A stretch of DNA of 64,000 bases from Scleromitrula shiraiana (lineage: Eukaryota > Ascomycota > Leotiomycetes > Helotiales > Sclerotiniaceae). The stretch covers positions 620,001 through 684,000 of the forward strand of contig JABELC010000003.1 of assembly GCA_028455995.1 (NCBI GenBank), read 5' to 3'. Below the pieces are notes generated by a model. The model had not been told where the DNA came from. It saw nothing but the letters and a program-made list of their open reading frames with translations, and made no database searches. A program made the translations under genes and the position numbers. Shown here in pieces: positions 49,822 to 60,857 of the stretch (its first letter is position 1; each line of letters starts with the position of its first letter).

Positions 49822-51139
49822 ATGGCGGCTCTGTTTTCAATGAGCAGCGCATCTAGCATGACTGGTGTTAGCACACCTGGCACTTCCGACTCTTTCGCAA
49901 AGAACGCGAGCTCTCATGGTGAGTCCCAATATACTGGTTATACACTCATTCGCTGCGAGCTACCAAAGTATGCTCAATAAATTTGATTTGGATGAAACGA
50001 AATTATACTAACTTTCAGATAGGAATCCCAACGTTTTCAAGGAGACGGTCTACGTTTACGTTGGGAAGAAACCGCACATTTGGAGATTTGCAAGATCATC
50101 CATCCAATCCCAGGCGAGTCTTTACGACAAGCTTTTTTGTATGGACACGTCAAAAATCTCAACCACAACTTACCACATGCCGCCTCTTGAGGATGTGGAA
50201 CAGAACATATTTGGATTGCTCGAGCACTGGAATAGAACCGGCTCATTGATTGGCAGTGCTTCTCTCATTACAGAACCTGGCACTTCCGATGAAAACGATA
50301 GAATCAATACGATCTCCAATCTTATTGATCTCAATCTTTTTGTCGAGAAATACGGCATCACCGAATACCAAGATAAAGCACTTGCACTCTTCATCCAGAT
50401 CAGCAAAGAGGATGGCTCTCCATTACACCTTTCGCACATCCAAAAATGCTGCAAGCATACCTCTGCCACTTCGATGTTAAGATTATTCCTTATTCGTATG
50501 ATCGCATGTGTTATGTTGGGAGCTCCAAACGAAATCCCATCTGGTTGGGATAGCGAACTAGTCTGCGAACTATTCCAAAATGAGGAGAACACTCTTTTGA
50601 ATATGCTTGGTTTACCGAGAAGCTCCATTTATAAAGAAGGCGCCAAGAAGTTCCCCGATCCACGATATGATCCGCCTTGTATGTATCATCAACACGGTAA
50701 GGATGAGGCTTGTCCATATGAAGAGGCTGTCGAGGAATTTGTTGGGAGGTCGGAGGATGTTAACGAGCGAGAGTTTGATCAGGAGACAGAGAGAGGTTAT
50801 GACATGGAGGACGATAATGAGATTGTGACAGATGACGAGGGAGAGGGACTTGAGGGGATCCAAGAAGTCCAGGAAGTTGAGAAAATTCAAGCCAACCAGG
50901 TGATTCATGAGATTCATAAGATTCACGAGGTCCATGAGACTCAAGAGGTTCACCAGATTCCGAAGACTCGGGGGGCTCGGGGGATCCGGAAAGTTCATGA
51001 GATTCGGGAGGTGCGGGAGAATCCCGAGACTCGGGAGGTTCATGAAATTCGGAAATCTCGGGAGATTCAGGATGTCGATGAGGTTGGAGAGGCTAAAGTT
51101 GCAGGTATTGCCAAGATGGAGGCTTTGATTCTAGAATGA
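49822..51139 (+). CDS. BTB-family-related protein, copy 4, intact
   Basis: Exon 1 is 49,822-49,918 and exon 2 is 50,019-51,139; the 100-bp intron has donor GTGAGT and acceptor TACTAACTTTCAG. The protein has 405 residues. The N-terminus (MAALFSMSSASSMTGVSTPG) is serine-rich. YVYVGKKPHIWRFARSS sits where relatives have their VGTGDRQKLFNIHK strand, but the rest of the BTB fold is poorly kept. The middle part is helical, with NLFVEKYGITEYQDKAL matching the region after the BTB fold. CMYHQHGKDEACPY is the conserved tail motif. A final region of about 75 residues repeats every three residues (IHEIHKIHEVHE and so on). Function unknown. The BTB link rests on paralogy with copies 2 and 3. Confidence 0.8.
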
Positions 51140-52918
51140 TTAGAAAGCAGGATAATTATCATGATGCTGATACATCATATAATGCATCGCTGTCTGTGGT
51201 GGTGATATACTTTACTGACTGGTAGACAGGTGATGAACATGCATGACTGATGCGCCTGAAATTTGAGCTCGTATGAGTCCAATGACGTGTTTGTAGCATG
51301 AACAGAAGAGGAGATAGTTGCATTCTACCAGTCATATCGATGACTAGTAATATAGTTTTTAGTACTCAGCAGTCTTTAGTTCCTTAATGAAATTGCAAAA
51401 GTCTAGCCGTCCCAGTTCCACCTGTGACACGATGTGAATCATCTTCAATCATGATTAAAAGTGAGTTACATAGATTCATGCTGCAAGGCGGATGAACAAA
51501 TCACAAATTGATGCTTCAGAGACCATGAGGTAATGTTTCTCCTCGGGAATTATCATGAAATTGAGAACAAGGTTTTTTGGATCACTCATGAGTGCTTTCT
51601 CGACCAATCCTCATATCTCCGGGTGGATTTTGGCAAGTCTATACTTAAATATCACATGGGTTGAGATATTCTCTATGTTTTGTGGCTCTGAAGCTGGATG
51701 TGGTGACTTTGACATCTACGTGAATAAATTGGTGAATATTTGGAAAGGGGAATACTTGCAAGAAATTGATGGATCTTAAGGTGTCTACTGGAATAATAAT
51801 AGAACCGGTAACCACCATAGCGGCCCATTGCTTGCTGGTTAAAATGAATATTATTAATATTGATAAGTATAATTGATGTTCTGCTGGGTGGAAGTCGAGG
51901 TCAAATCACACAAGTTTTCGATAATTGTATGTGCACGTATAAGAATTTCGACCAATCAAAAATTGAAACGATTAGACAGGACTAATTGGGTAGTTGATAT
52001 TCACGTTGAAATAGTTTCGTTGCCAGAACATCACTAGGTAGTACTCTGTGTCTACTTTCCAGTAAATACCATCTAGGCAGGTAAGAGAGAGCGAGATTTT
52101 CCAACTCACCTCCCGAATTTGCAAGTATTATAGATTCTATATGGAAGCAGGTAAAGGGAACTGGCTTTTTCCATTCCCTTAGCCATCACAAGTAGTAAAT
52201 TTCTATTGTCTTGTTTACATTTTGACAGATTCCAGATAGTGATATAGAATCAACGAAAATAATTTGTCTACATTGCACATATAGCTCTAGATCATTTTTG
52301 AATATAGAAAGGACTAACGCCATCTTTTCCAAAATTCTGATGTAAAGTACAATGAATAGATCAACAATTTCTGGTTTTTCTTTTGGTATTGACGCTTACC
52401 GAGGGGAGGAACGATAGATAGGATGAGGGAAGCGATGAATACTATACCACCTACCGGTAGGTAATTACATAGGCGTGTAATGCTTCAGAAAATGATATTT
52501 ACCTGTGTATAGATACAATTAGGTCGTTCCTTCACAAGTATTCCCATGTTTGACTCCAAAGGCCACTAACATAGTACAGTTTAGATCGGTAGTCATTGTT
52601 TGTTTGTTGATTTATTAAACCTGATCCAAACTACAATCTTGTAACTCGACATCAACTTCTTCAAGTGGCTGCAAACATGGAAGTCGATTGTATCAACAAT
52701 CTATTGTTAGTTCCCTCTCATATCTGTTGCTTTACTCAATTGCTATTCTAGTACCTTGTCCTGTTCAGTTTATCTTTCAGCATTCAACATTCACACAAAA
52801 ATATCAATGCGAACAATTTTGGTACTTATCAACCACACAACTTCAATTTCTCAATCGGCTTCTTGAGTTAAACACAGTCAACTAATATACTAATCATGAA
52901 TTAGTAGAGCGAAAGACT
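51140..52918. other. Spacer, no supported gene
   Basis: A 74-codon frame at 51,555-51,779 has no recognisable domain. The stretch 52,590-52,900 looks like a gene leader and may be the old upstream part of the coiled-coil fragment that follows. Confidence 0.45.
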
Positions 52919-53047
52919 ATGCCTGAAGAAGAGAAAGAAATATACCACACTATTGAAACCCTTCATGATCGAATTGCAAGCGGAGCTTGCTGATCAGCAT
53001 CAGCAAAATGGCGCTCTGAAAGCTCTCGACCAACGCTGCGGAGCAAG
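52919..53047 (+). pseudogene. Fragment of the coiled-coil gene family
   Basis: Starts MPEEEKEIYHTIETLHDRI, nearly identical to MPHEEKEIYHTIEALQGRV near residue 390 of the coiled-coil protein encoded at 55,327-57,633. A frameshift follows. The shifted frame continues LQAELADQHQQNGALKALDQ, matching the next part of that protein (QLEAELTMERKQG) in spacing and character. The fragment is on the opposite strand to its relative and about 2.3 kb away. It is a decayed partial duplicate. Confidence 0.65.
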
Positions 53048-55326
53048 TGGTTGTTTTACGCAAACAGCGACTAGCCGATCTAAGCGACTCGGCCAGTTTC
53101 TGTAATTGCTTCTAATTCTTTTGTTGATTCTGATTGCTGAAGTCTTCGTTGCGCATATCTGGTTTCTGATGCTTCTTACAGCATACCCTTCATTTCTTAG
53201 ATTCCTGCTCTTCGGAGCTTAAAACTAAGAGATATAATCGGTGGAGTCCCTCACGTTTTCAAGAAACTCCTTGTCGATCTTCAAAAATACTATCAATTAC
53301 AAAAGTGGTCTCTGCATCAGATAACACTCAGGCACCTCTCCGAGGAAACTTCTTGGAGCAAGTGTTTTATGCAATAAATATAAACATGTAGGAGGTGTCT
53401 ATTGTTTCTTGTTGACGATACCAAATTAGAGGCGGAAAACTGGGGGAGTTATTGAAGTCTTGTATGATTATTATTCATCAAAAAAACCTACATATTAGGT
53501 AGTTTCTATTGCTTCTTTTCAATGAAAATCATGACAATTTTTGCTTGGATATATAGAGTTGATGTTAAGTGGAGTGTATGTATTTTATTCTTGAAGATAT
53601 TTTCATTGTTAGGTGTTTGATTTGCATTATAGAATCATATTTGTTTTGACAATTGCTATAGAGATATGCGTAATAGTTGTTGTTGATATGATTTTGGTAG
53701 TGGATAATCAATAGTGTGTGTTCAAACATTTTGCATTTGAAGATATAGTATTTTGCTGCATCTTTTTTACGTTGTGGCGATACATTTGCGAATGCATGCT
53801 TTTTTTTTAGCCAAAGTGTACATTTTGATGGTTTATCTAAACGGAACTGTGTAAAAGTGTATATCCAAGTTGAGCGGAATGCAAAGGATTGCGCACTTTC
53901 CGTGGTGCACTCTTCAATGCGAATCCCGATCTCAACAGGCCCAAACTTTGCCCACTCTTCCTTAGCAACTACCAGATTTGGTTTGCCCTCATATTATAAC
54001 AATACATTTCAATCCGATGATTGTATAAGAATGGACTACACGAAGCCATTAATTACAGGCATGAGTATTTGCAAAAACTACCATACTTTGCACGCTGTGT
54101 GGCAAATGGGGAAAATTAAGCGTCTGGATTTTGAGCAGATGTAGCCAGGGCAGGACTTGAGGAAAGGGAAAGGTGGCAACCTGCCTATGTAGCTTAACTA
54201 GATGTATGGGCTCAAAGTACGGGGCATCAGTCAAGCAGGGAGAGGGGGATCGTTGCTGGTCTGTAGACGTCTATAGCATTTTTCTCGCTCAAGATTTCTG
54301 ATCAGAGATTTTGCCACTCGGTGTAGTCTAGCTAGGTCATACCTGGCATTAACTTAAGAAATATTACCATTATCTGCATCAACACATCGATCATTGTAGA
54401 TTCAACTGATTCTCCAACACCATCTTCTACTAATCTCGATGTTTGCTAGACACAGGCCGAGATGACTAGCCCGGCCGAAATCTAGATAAACTGATGAATG
54501 GGACCCAAGCTATTGCGTACCCGAGGTTATGAGATGGTTTTGCGATTGCATTTTGGGCATTGGTTTATCGTGCAAGGGAATGATGCTGTGTATGTAATGG
54601 TATCATTAGTTGTGACCAGTCGTGCAACCAGCAACGGCAACGTTGCTTACAAATCAATATGGGCACGCGAAATATACACGTATGACTAAGAAGACCTGCA
54701 TCTTATCACCATGGCAACGCACTTGATGTTGACCCCCTCATGTAACTGCAGTGCAACAACGATAATGTCTATATGTGCACAAAAACAATACGAGCACTAA
54801 TTACATAGTAGTAACTACTATCTATGTGTTTAGATAGCTCTGCAAACATACTTTTCAGGGGTAATGGTTGGAGGAGCGAAGCAGTGGATGAAAAAAGTAA
54901 GGGAAACATTCATTATTAACATACAAAGAGCAGTGAATAGACACATAATTTACATTTACAAATTTTTGGAAAACCATTTCAGTAAGAGAATATCAAGGAA
55001 CTGGAGAGTGTGAGAAGATATGGCAGAAAGAAACCAGTACCTAAGTCTAGAAAATATATTATACTCACGACATAGAACCAGATATCTAATATGAATTTAT
55101 GATTTTTATTGAAAAGAATAATAATACAAACTTTAACATAACAATTCTTCTGGTTTCCATCCATAATTTTGTTTTGGTATCGTTAACAAAAAAATTGATA
55201 CCACCTGCATATTGATGAATAATGCTACAAAAAACCCTATACCCATTCCCTAGGCCCCTGCTACCTATTAGGTAGATATTCATGAATGATAATAACACAA
55301 TGTTTTGATAGTTCTCCTGTAACCTT
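53048..55326. other. Spacer, no supported gene
   Basis: Frames at 53,857-54,144, 54,498-54,689 and 55,086-55,352 have no recognisable domain. There is a short hairpin GCTACCTATTAGGTAG at about 55,259. I see no tRNA or repeat of note. Confidence 0.45.
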
Positions 55327-57633
55327 TCAATTTCCCAAGGAGATTTTGACATCCTTAAGAAGATACATTATCTCTGATAACCCTGTCAATGAATCCCAAG
55401 ACTTTTGACAATCAGACGTTGCTTCCTTGTTTTTCCTTCGTGAAACTGTTTTGTCCAGATTCAAGTACTTTTCCACCTCCTGTTTATGAGTGCTTTCTGC
55501 AATCTTCATATATGCATCAAACTTAGCAACAATAATATCAATAGATAGTCTAGGATCCTGAGAAGGGCGTAAGGTAACGTCCTCCCCTCCTTCAAGTTGA
55601 CCATGTGAGTGTTGACTGTTGATGTTTGATCTCTCTCTTCGTAGATTTTGGCTTTCAGCCTTGTGTTGATTGTTCTGTACCTGCATCTGTCTGAGTAGAG
55701 TGTTGGTGGACGCCCTCTCTTGTTGCAAGCTTCGAACTTCTGCTCTTAATTGATTGTTCTTTGCCTCCAGTGTTTCCACCATGTTATTAGCGGCTGATCT
55801 CTCTTGCTGGAAGTTCTGGATTTCTGTCTCAAACTGAACTTTCTGTGCCTTCAATGATTTGAGAGAATTGTTGATGGCTGAGCATTGTTGTTTGGAATTT
55901 TGCACTTCAGCCTTGAGTTGGTTATTCTTGCTCTCCAATCTGCGGCAAACTTCCAGAAGTTCGTTGAAATTATCAACAGCCTCACCCTCCTTGTTCTGAG
56001 CGTCGTGGGATTGTTCCAAAGCACTGGAATGATCTTTGATAGCCTGATCCCTTTGCCTGCAAACCATATCGTATTCGCGGTTGGCTTTGTCGAGTTGTTT
56101 GAGAGCAATGTCGCGCACTTTTAGAGCATCATCTCTTTCAATGCTGATAATCTTGCGTTGAATTGATTCTTGTTGCGAAATTTGTTCATAGGTATCAATG
56201 CGAGCATTTGCATCTAGGGCTATCATAAATAAACGGTCACAATCGAGCAGATGAATCAACTTACTATTCAATTCCTCAACAAGCTTCAGATTGACTTTGG
56301 TGGCACTGTCACGATGCGTGTTTGCCGCAAATTGTAAATCTGACAATTCTTTGTTGGAAGCTTTAGCAAATTCACCTTGCTTTCGCTCCATGGTAAGCTC
56401 AGCTTCGAGCTGTGCGACTCGTCCTTGAAGCGCTTCGATAGTGTGATAGATCTCCTTCTCCTCGTGTGGCATCGGAAGTTTACCAATAACTTCAGTAGCA
56501 TTCCGAGCCAATTTATTTTGTGTGTTAGAGTGGGAAGAAAATCGTGAAGCTGATCTTCTAGTTTGTGTAGTATCCTTGGGTATGACATTGACTAATTCTG
56601 TGATACCAGTCATTTCGGGAAGTAAGAAAGACGATTGAGTTGGGAGCGGTCCTGCCGTGGAAATTGTAGGGTTCTCATTGGCAGACTGGAGGGTAGGTAC
56701 GATAGGTGTAGCAGAATGGCGAACCCTACCAAAGGAGCTCTCTGAGCCTTCATCCACTTTTGCATGAAGCTCGGCAAGTACGCGTCGATGGCCGTCAGCA
56801 GTGTGGCTTGCGTTGGAGACATAGTTTGCGGTATTATTGTTGATGATCTTCGTGATTGGTGCGGCAAATCTGTCGGGATGGCGAGTCCTATTCATAGCAG
56901 TCTTTGAGCCTTCAGTCGTTCTCGCATTTAGTTCAGAAAGTGTGCGTCGATGGGCAATGCCAGCGCGACTTGCGTTAGAGTCGTAATCTGTAAAATTGTT
57001 GCGAGGTTGTTTGTTTTCTTTATCAGCCAAAGTATCCTTCGCTGCTTTCTTCGCGTTCTGCTCTTGGAAGGTATTTTGTAGATCGGAATATTGAGAGATA
57101 AAGTCCAAGTCATTACCATTGTTTGTATGGTTCAATGGAGCGAAGATGCGCTTGTTCTGCTCATGGGAAGTATTTTGTAAATCGGAATGCTGAGAAGTAA
57201 AATCGAACTCATTATTTTGGCTCGAATGATTGTATGGTGTAGCATGTGGATTGTATGGGGTAGTAGTTTTGACAATGCGTTTAGGTGTATTCGCAGCTTG
57301 GGTAGAATCTGCCATGTTAAAATCTGTTGTATTGTCTGAAATCGACGCGTGCTTTGTAAAAGAACTTAATGTATTGCTCATTTCGAATCTGATACAATCA
57401 TTTGATTTCGATAAATATGAATGATTTGAAGAAACGTAAGAACCGGTAGACGAAGAAATTGTATTGTTTATGTTATCCTCATCGCTTATCTCAGACCAGG
57501 AACTATCCCCGGAATCGCTCCAATCAGGAACGACTTTTTCCAGATATTGGAAGTGGCGGTCTTGCTCCTCCGGGGATAGTTCCAGCCTTGGAAACCAGGC
57601 ATCGAGGAGCTTTTTCATTGGTGAGCTAATCAT
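55327..57633 (-). CDS. Large coiled-coil protein, unknown function
   Basis: One uninterrupted frame of 768 residues starting MISSPMKKLLDAWFPRLELS. Residues 1-380 are S/T/N-rich and probably disordered. They hold two pairs of internal repeats: FDFTSQHSDLQNTSHEQN and LDFISQYSDLQNTFQEQN (about residues 139 and 174), and RRTLSELNARTTEGS and RRVLAELHAKVDEGS (about 226 and 281). Residues about 390-700 form a long coiled coil with repeated NNQLRAEV/QQERSAANN units. This layout suits a scaffold or septal, spindle-pole or cytoskeletal linker, but I recognise no family. A broken partial copy lies at 52,919. An ATG at 57,618 (MKKLLDAWF) is an alternative start. Confidence 0.82.
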   Translation of the reverse strand: MISSPMKKLLDAWFPRLELSPEEQDRHFQYLEKVVPDWSDSGDSSWSEISDEDNINNTISSSTGSYVSSNHSYLSKSNDCIRFEMSNTLSSFTKHASISDNTTDFNMADSTQAANTPKRIVKTTTPYNPHATPYNHSSQNNEFDFTSQHSDLQNTSHEQNKRIFAPLNHTNNGNDLDFISQYSDLQNTFQEQNAKKAAKDTLADKENKQPRNNFTDYDSNASRAGIAHRRTLSELNARTTEGSKTAMNRTRHPDRFAAPITKIINNNTANYVSNASHTADGHRRVLAELHAKVDEGSESSFGRVRHSATPIVPTLQSANENPTISTAGPLPTQSSFLLPEMTGITELVNVIPKDTTQTRRSASRFSSHSNTQNKLARNATEVIGKLPMPHEEKEIYHTIEALQGRVAQLEAELTMERKQGEFAKASNKELSDLQFAANTHRDSATKVNLKLVEELNSKLIHLLDCDRLFMIALDANARIDTYEQISQQESIQRKIISIERDDALKVRDIALKQLDKANREYDMVCRQRDQAIKDHSSALEQSHDAQNKEGEAVDNFNELLEVCRRLESKNNQLKAEVQNSKQQCSAINNSLKSLKAQKVQFETEIQNFQQERSAANNMVETLEAKNNQLRAEVRSLQQERASTNTLLRQMQVQNNQHKAESQNLRRERSNINSQHSHGQLEGGEDVTLRPSQDPRLSIDIIVAKFDAYMKIAESTHKQEVEKYLNLDKTVSRRKNKEATSDCQKSWDSLTGLSEIMYLLKDVKISLGN

Positions 57634-58144
57634 GATTAGTAATTTCTTGGTAATTGTTAGCTCGATATTCTAATTGTTCCAAATTAATTGGATGGTTTTC
57701 GTTTTCTGATAGTTCTAGTGGAAAATGAATAATGAGAAGCTCTTAGTTGTGTAGTATAAACGGGACAATAGTAACTGGCAACTTTCAAATCAAATCAGGG
57801 CAACAGATGGGCGACGACACGATGATATATATTGTGAGCATATTAGAGTTCGAGCCTAACAAGAACAATGACATACGCTCGACTGACTATGTTGATCTAA
57901 CACATGTAATAGTTTCTGGGTATTAGTTAGAGGCTAGATAATACTATAATGTCTAGATGATACTAACATTATAGACCTCAAGTGCTAGTGAATGTGTGGG
58001 GTCAACTAGTTCATTCATCCTAAGATAGTCACTACGCTAGTATAGTACAGAGGTTCTATTATTCTGCCGGGCGGTAAATAGTAGCCACATTAGGGAAATT
58101 TCGTCTCCCAACCTCAAAGTTCAACAATCATCATACATATATCA
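57634..58144. other. Divergent promoter region
   Basis: Lies between the minus-strand coiled-coil gene and the + strand URI/Bud27-like gene and must hold both promoters. CCGGGCGGTAAATAG at about 58,066 is the only G+C-rich part. No gene seen. Confidence 0.45.
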
Positions 58145-59995
58145 ATGGCGCAATCAATAAAAGATAGTTTCCTGGATCTCGAAAAGCATCGCCAACTACT
58201 CGAGGACAATATCGCAAAACTTCGACAATCATTACGTCACTGGCAAACCTGGGATGCAGAATATGATGGCCTTAAAGAAGAAATCCTCTCCTCACATCCA
58301 ATTCCTGATCGTGAGGGACTGATATCTATTGCAAGAAACTACCAGGCCGATTTAGTTACGGGAGTCGAAATAGATCAGATCCTTGGTGCCGATGCGCAAA
58401 GAACGGCGGAACAGGTTGTTAATTTGTTGGACAGGCGCATGGATTATGTCCAGCAAAATATAAAAACAATTGAAAAGCAGATTGAGGCCGCAGAAGAAAA
58501 ATTGGCAAAAGCAACCATTATCAGCACGCCGGAAGTAAGGAATGAGGATGGACTCCCTGTTACGGAGATTATTGAAGAGCTAGATGACGACGGCAATATT
58601 ATATCTGCGAGAACATCCACACCTGGTAGTGTTAAACCACAATTGTTGGAAGCGTTACAGAAGGCTGGTGTTATTGAACGAACGTCAAAGGATGCGCCAT
58701 CAGTCGCGGAGGGAGTAGATGAAGAGGATGCCCCGGTCAAGACATCATCCAGCGCCGAGAACCAATTTCTACCATTACAAAGGAAGGCAATAGAGGGAAA
58801 GGTTAAGCATTCGATGCCGCCAAACCCCGTGAAAAAGGGTGTTAAATTTACAGAAGATACAAAACCAGAACCAGAACCACAAAAGTCGCAGGCAGCAAAG
58901 CGTCTTGAAGAAATTATCAATTCGTCTAAAGAATCCGAAAAATTAGCCTCCCAGCCTGCGATCATACCTACTGACGAATCACCGGAAGATGCGGCTCTAC
59001 GACGAGACATGTTGCAATACGGTATGTCAGAAGTTGAGTCCGTGGTCGCAGAGATAAATTTAGAGGATGGTAGTGATTGGGATTCGGAAGATTATGCAGA
59101 TAACTCAGATAGTGATGATGAGGATGAGTTTGGCAGATCGCGGGGTCAACTAATAGACGATGAAATGCGACAACAGATGATTGAGCTTGAGGAAAAATTG
59201 GGTGTGAGGATGATGGAGAATGTGGGAAAGAATGCTGACGATTATGGAATGGTACAAGAAGGGATTGGACGCATATCAATAAGTGGCGAAGATGCTAAGA
59301 CTGCCAGTAAAGGTATTCTTACATCTAACACAGTGGATTCAAAGAAAAAGAAGTTAATCAAACCGTATACGCCTGATGATTCTTCGAAAAAGAGTGTTAG
59401 GTTTGCCGAAGAGCTCGATATCTCACCAGCCCCCCAGCCGCCTACCTCCTCTCAAACAAAGCAAGAGAACAAAATAGCGCCTATTAGTGATATTGTTGAA
59501 CGAAAAGCCCCTGGACAAACAGCTGCGGCTCCTAGTCCTCAGCAAAAAGCATCTCGTTTCAAAACTTCCAGGGCTCCTGCAAACAACAGTATCAACAAAA
59601 ACACACAAGCATCTGCTTCTATAACGAATCCCTCATCTCTGAAGCTCTTCCCCGCCACGTCTTCAGCCCCTAAGCCCTTCTCTCAACCAATCTTTGCACC
59701 CGCCATCGAGAACACCCGAACAGTTCCTACCGGTCCCGAAAACCGTACATTAGCGTCTCAAATCGTCGAGCGAGAAGTTAAACTTGATACTAATGCCGCT
59801 CCACCTGATGAGCTTGACCCACAACTTTTACATCAAGAAGTTGCGACAGAGTATCATCGAATTAGGAACAGGCTAATTGGAAAGCAGGGTGGGTTCATGA
59901 AGGAGGAAGAAAGCGAGATAGTGCCATTCACAGAAGAGGAGGGTGGTCCTAAGAAGGTTAGCAGATTTAAAGCTGCGAGATTAGCAAAATCATGA
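58145..59995 (+). CDS. BUD27: URI/Bud27-like unconventional prefoldin
   Basis: A single exon of 616 residues. Residues 1-130 form a prefoldin-alpha-like pair of helices (LDLEKHRQLLEDNIAKLRQS ... DYVQQNIKTIEKQIEAAEEK) around a short beta part (YQADLVTGVEIDQILGADA). A long disordered region follows, with an acidic block near 307-335 (GSDWDSEDYADNSDSDDEDE). The C-terminus KKVSRFKAARLAKS is the hallmark of the fungal DUF3835 end. Two RVxF-like motifs, KGVKFTED (about 231) and KSVRFAEE (about 415), resemble PP1-docking sites, which URI proteins are known to use. The family acts with Rpb5 and R2TP in assembling RNA polymerases and affects TOR-linked translation. The symbol is by family and not by synteny. 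Confidence 0.85.
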   Translation: MAQSIKDSFLDLEKHRQLLEDNIAKLRQSLRHWQTWDAEYDGLKEEILSSHPIPDREGLISIARNYQADLVTGVEIDQILGADAQRTAEQVVNLLDRRMDYVQQNIKTIEKQIEAAEEKLAKATIISTPEVRNEDGLPVTEIIEELDDDGNIISARTSTPGSVKPQLLEALQKAGVIERTSKDAPSVAEGVDEEDAPVKTSSSAENQFLPLQRKAIEGKVKHSMPPNPVKKGVKFTEDTKPEPEPQKSQAAKRLEEIINSSKESEKLASQPAIIPTDESPEDAALRRDMLQYGMSEVESVVAEINLEDGSDWDSEDYADNSDSDDEDEFGRSRGQLIDDEMRQQMIELEEKLGVRMMENVGKNADDYGMVQEGIGRISISGEDAKTASKGILTSNTVDSKKKKLIKPYTPDDSSKKSVRFAEELDISPAPQPPTSSQTKQENKIAPISDIVERKAPGQTAAAPSPQQKASRFKTSRAPANNSINKNTQASASITNPSSLKLFPATSSAPKPFSQPIFAPAIENTRTVPTGPENRTLASQIVEREVKLDTNAAPPDELDPQLLHQEVATEYHRIRNRLIGKQGGFMKEEESEIVPFTEEEGGPKKVSRFKAARLAKS

Positions 59996-60857
59996 GGTAT
60001 GTATAGACAAATTAATTTTATAAAACAATGCTAGTTATATTCTTCATGTCCTACTATCGTTTCCGTGCTTTCCGGTCGTTACAGTCTCTTATGTCATTCA
60101 TTTTCTTAATCACTCTCCTTTGAGTATGGAACGCAAAAAATCACAATTGATGTACTACGCGGCATCCATCTGCTAGTACATTACAGTGGTTCCTATATGA
60201 ACTCTATTTTCTTTGCAAAAGCAAGCAAAATGAGACGGGCTCTCTGACGTCGCTACCTGTTTATGTTCGTGGTAGCGGGGATTCGTTTCACCCTTTACAT
60301 TTCTTCTTTCCTACTTCGTGCGATTTTGCATACCTCGAAACTATATAGTTAAGAATTTTGACAAGTCTAAACGATGTTGGGTTGGTCTCCATGATGTGGG
60401 TCGCGCCGTTGAACGTTTCTTTACTCGGCATGGATAAGTACCGGTTCCTGGGAACTGCAAAGTCAAATGCTAGCACGAATTTGAACGTCGTATGATGGCA
60501 ACCAAACTCAAAATTGCATGGGCGTTTAGAGGAAGCTATAATAGTGAAAGTGAATCGGGTGCAAGACATCCGGATTCAAACGCAGCTACTGGACTCATGT
60601 TGACATCATACCTTTTTGATACCAGCAAGAAGGACTATGTTTTAATTGCTCCACTTCTGAGGACCTTTCGATCCGGTCGTATAAGTCAAGCATAGAATAG
60701 TACACGAGTAGAGACTCCGCATAAGACTTGTATCACTGCAGAAAGTTAAATTTCAATAGTGCTGTAATGGTTCAATCAACTAATTAGAAAGTATAACGGT
60801 ACCAAAGGTTGGAAGACCTAGAAGAACACCATGATCCAGACCCACTCGCCACCAAGT
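59996..60857. other. Spacer between convergent genes
   Basis: This is the 3' flank of both the URI/Bud27-like gene and the minus-strand dehydrogenase. Frames at 60,288-60,569 (-) and 60,492-60,695 (+) overlap and show no domain. A TTCAAA near 60,575 resembles a T-loop but no cloverleaf forms around it. Confidence 0.5.

Noticed and set aside
60510..60590. Possible tRNA around a GGATTCAAAC T-loop-like word
   Set aside because: No matching acceptor, D or anticodon arms could be folded. No convincing tRNA or rRNA was found anywhere in the window.
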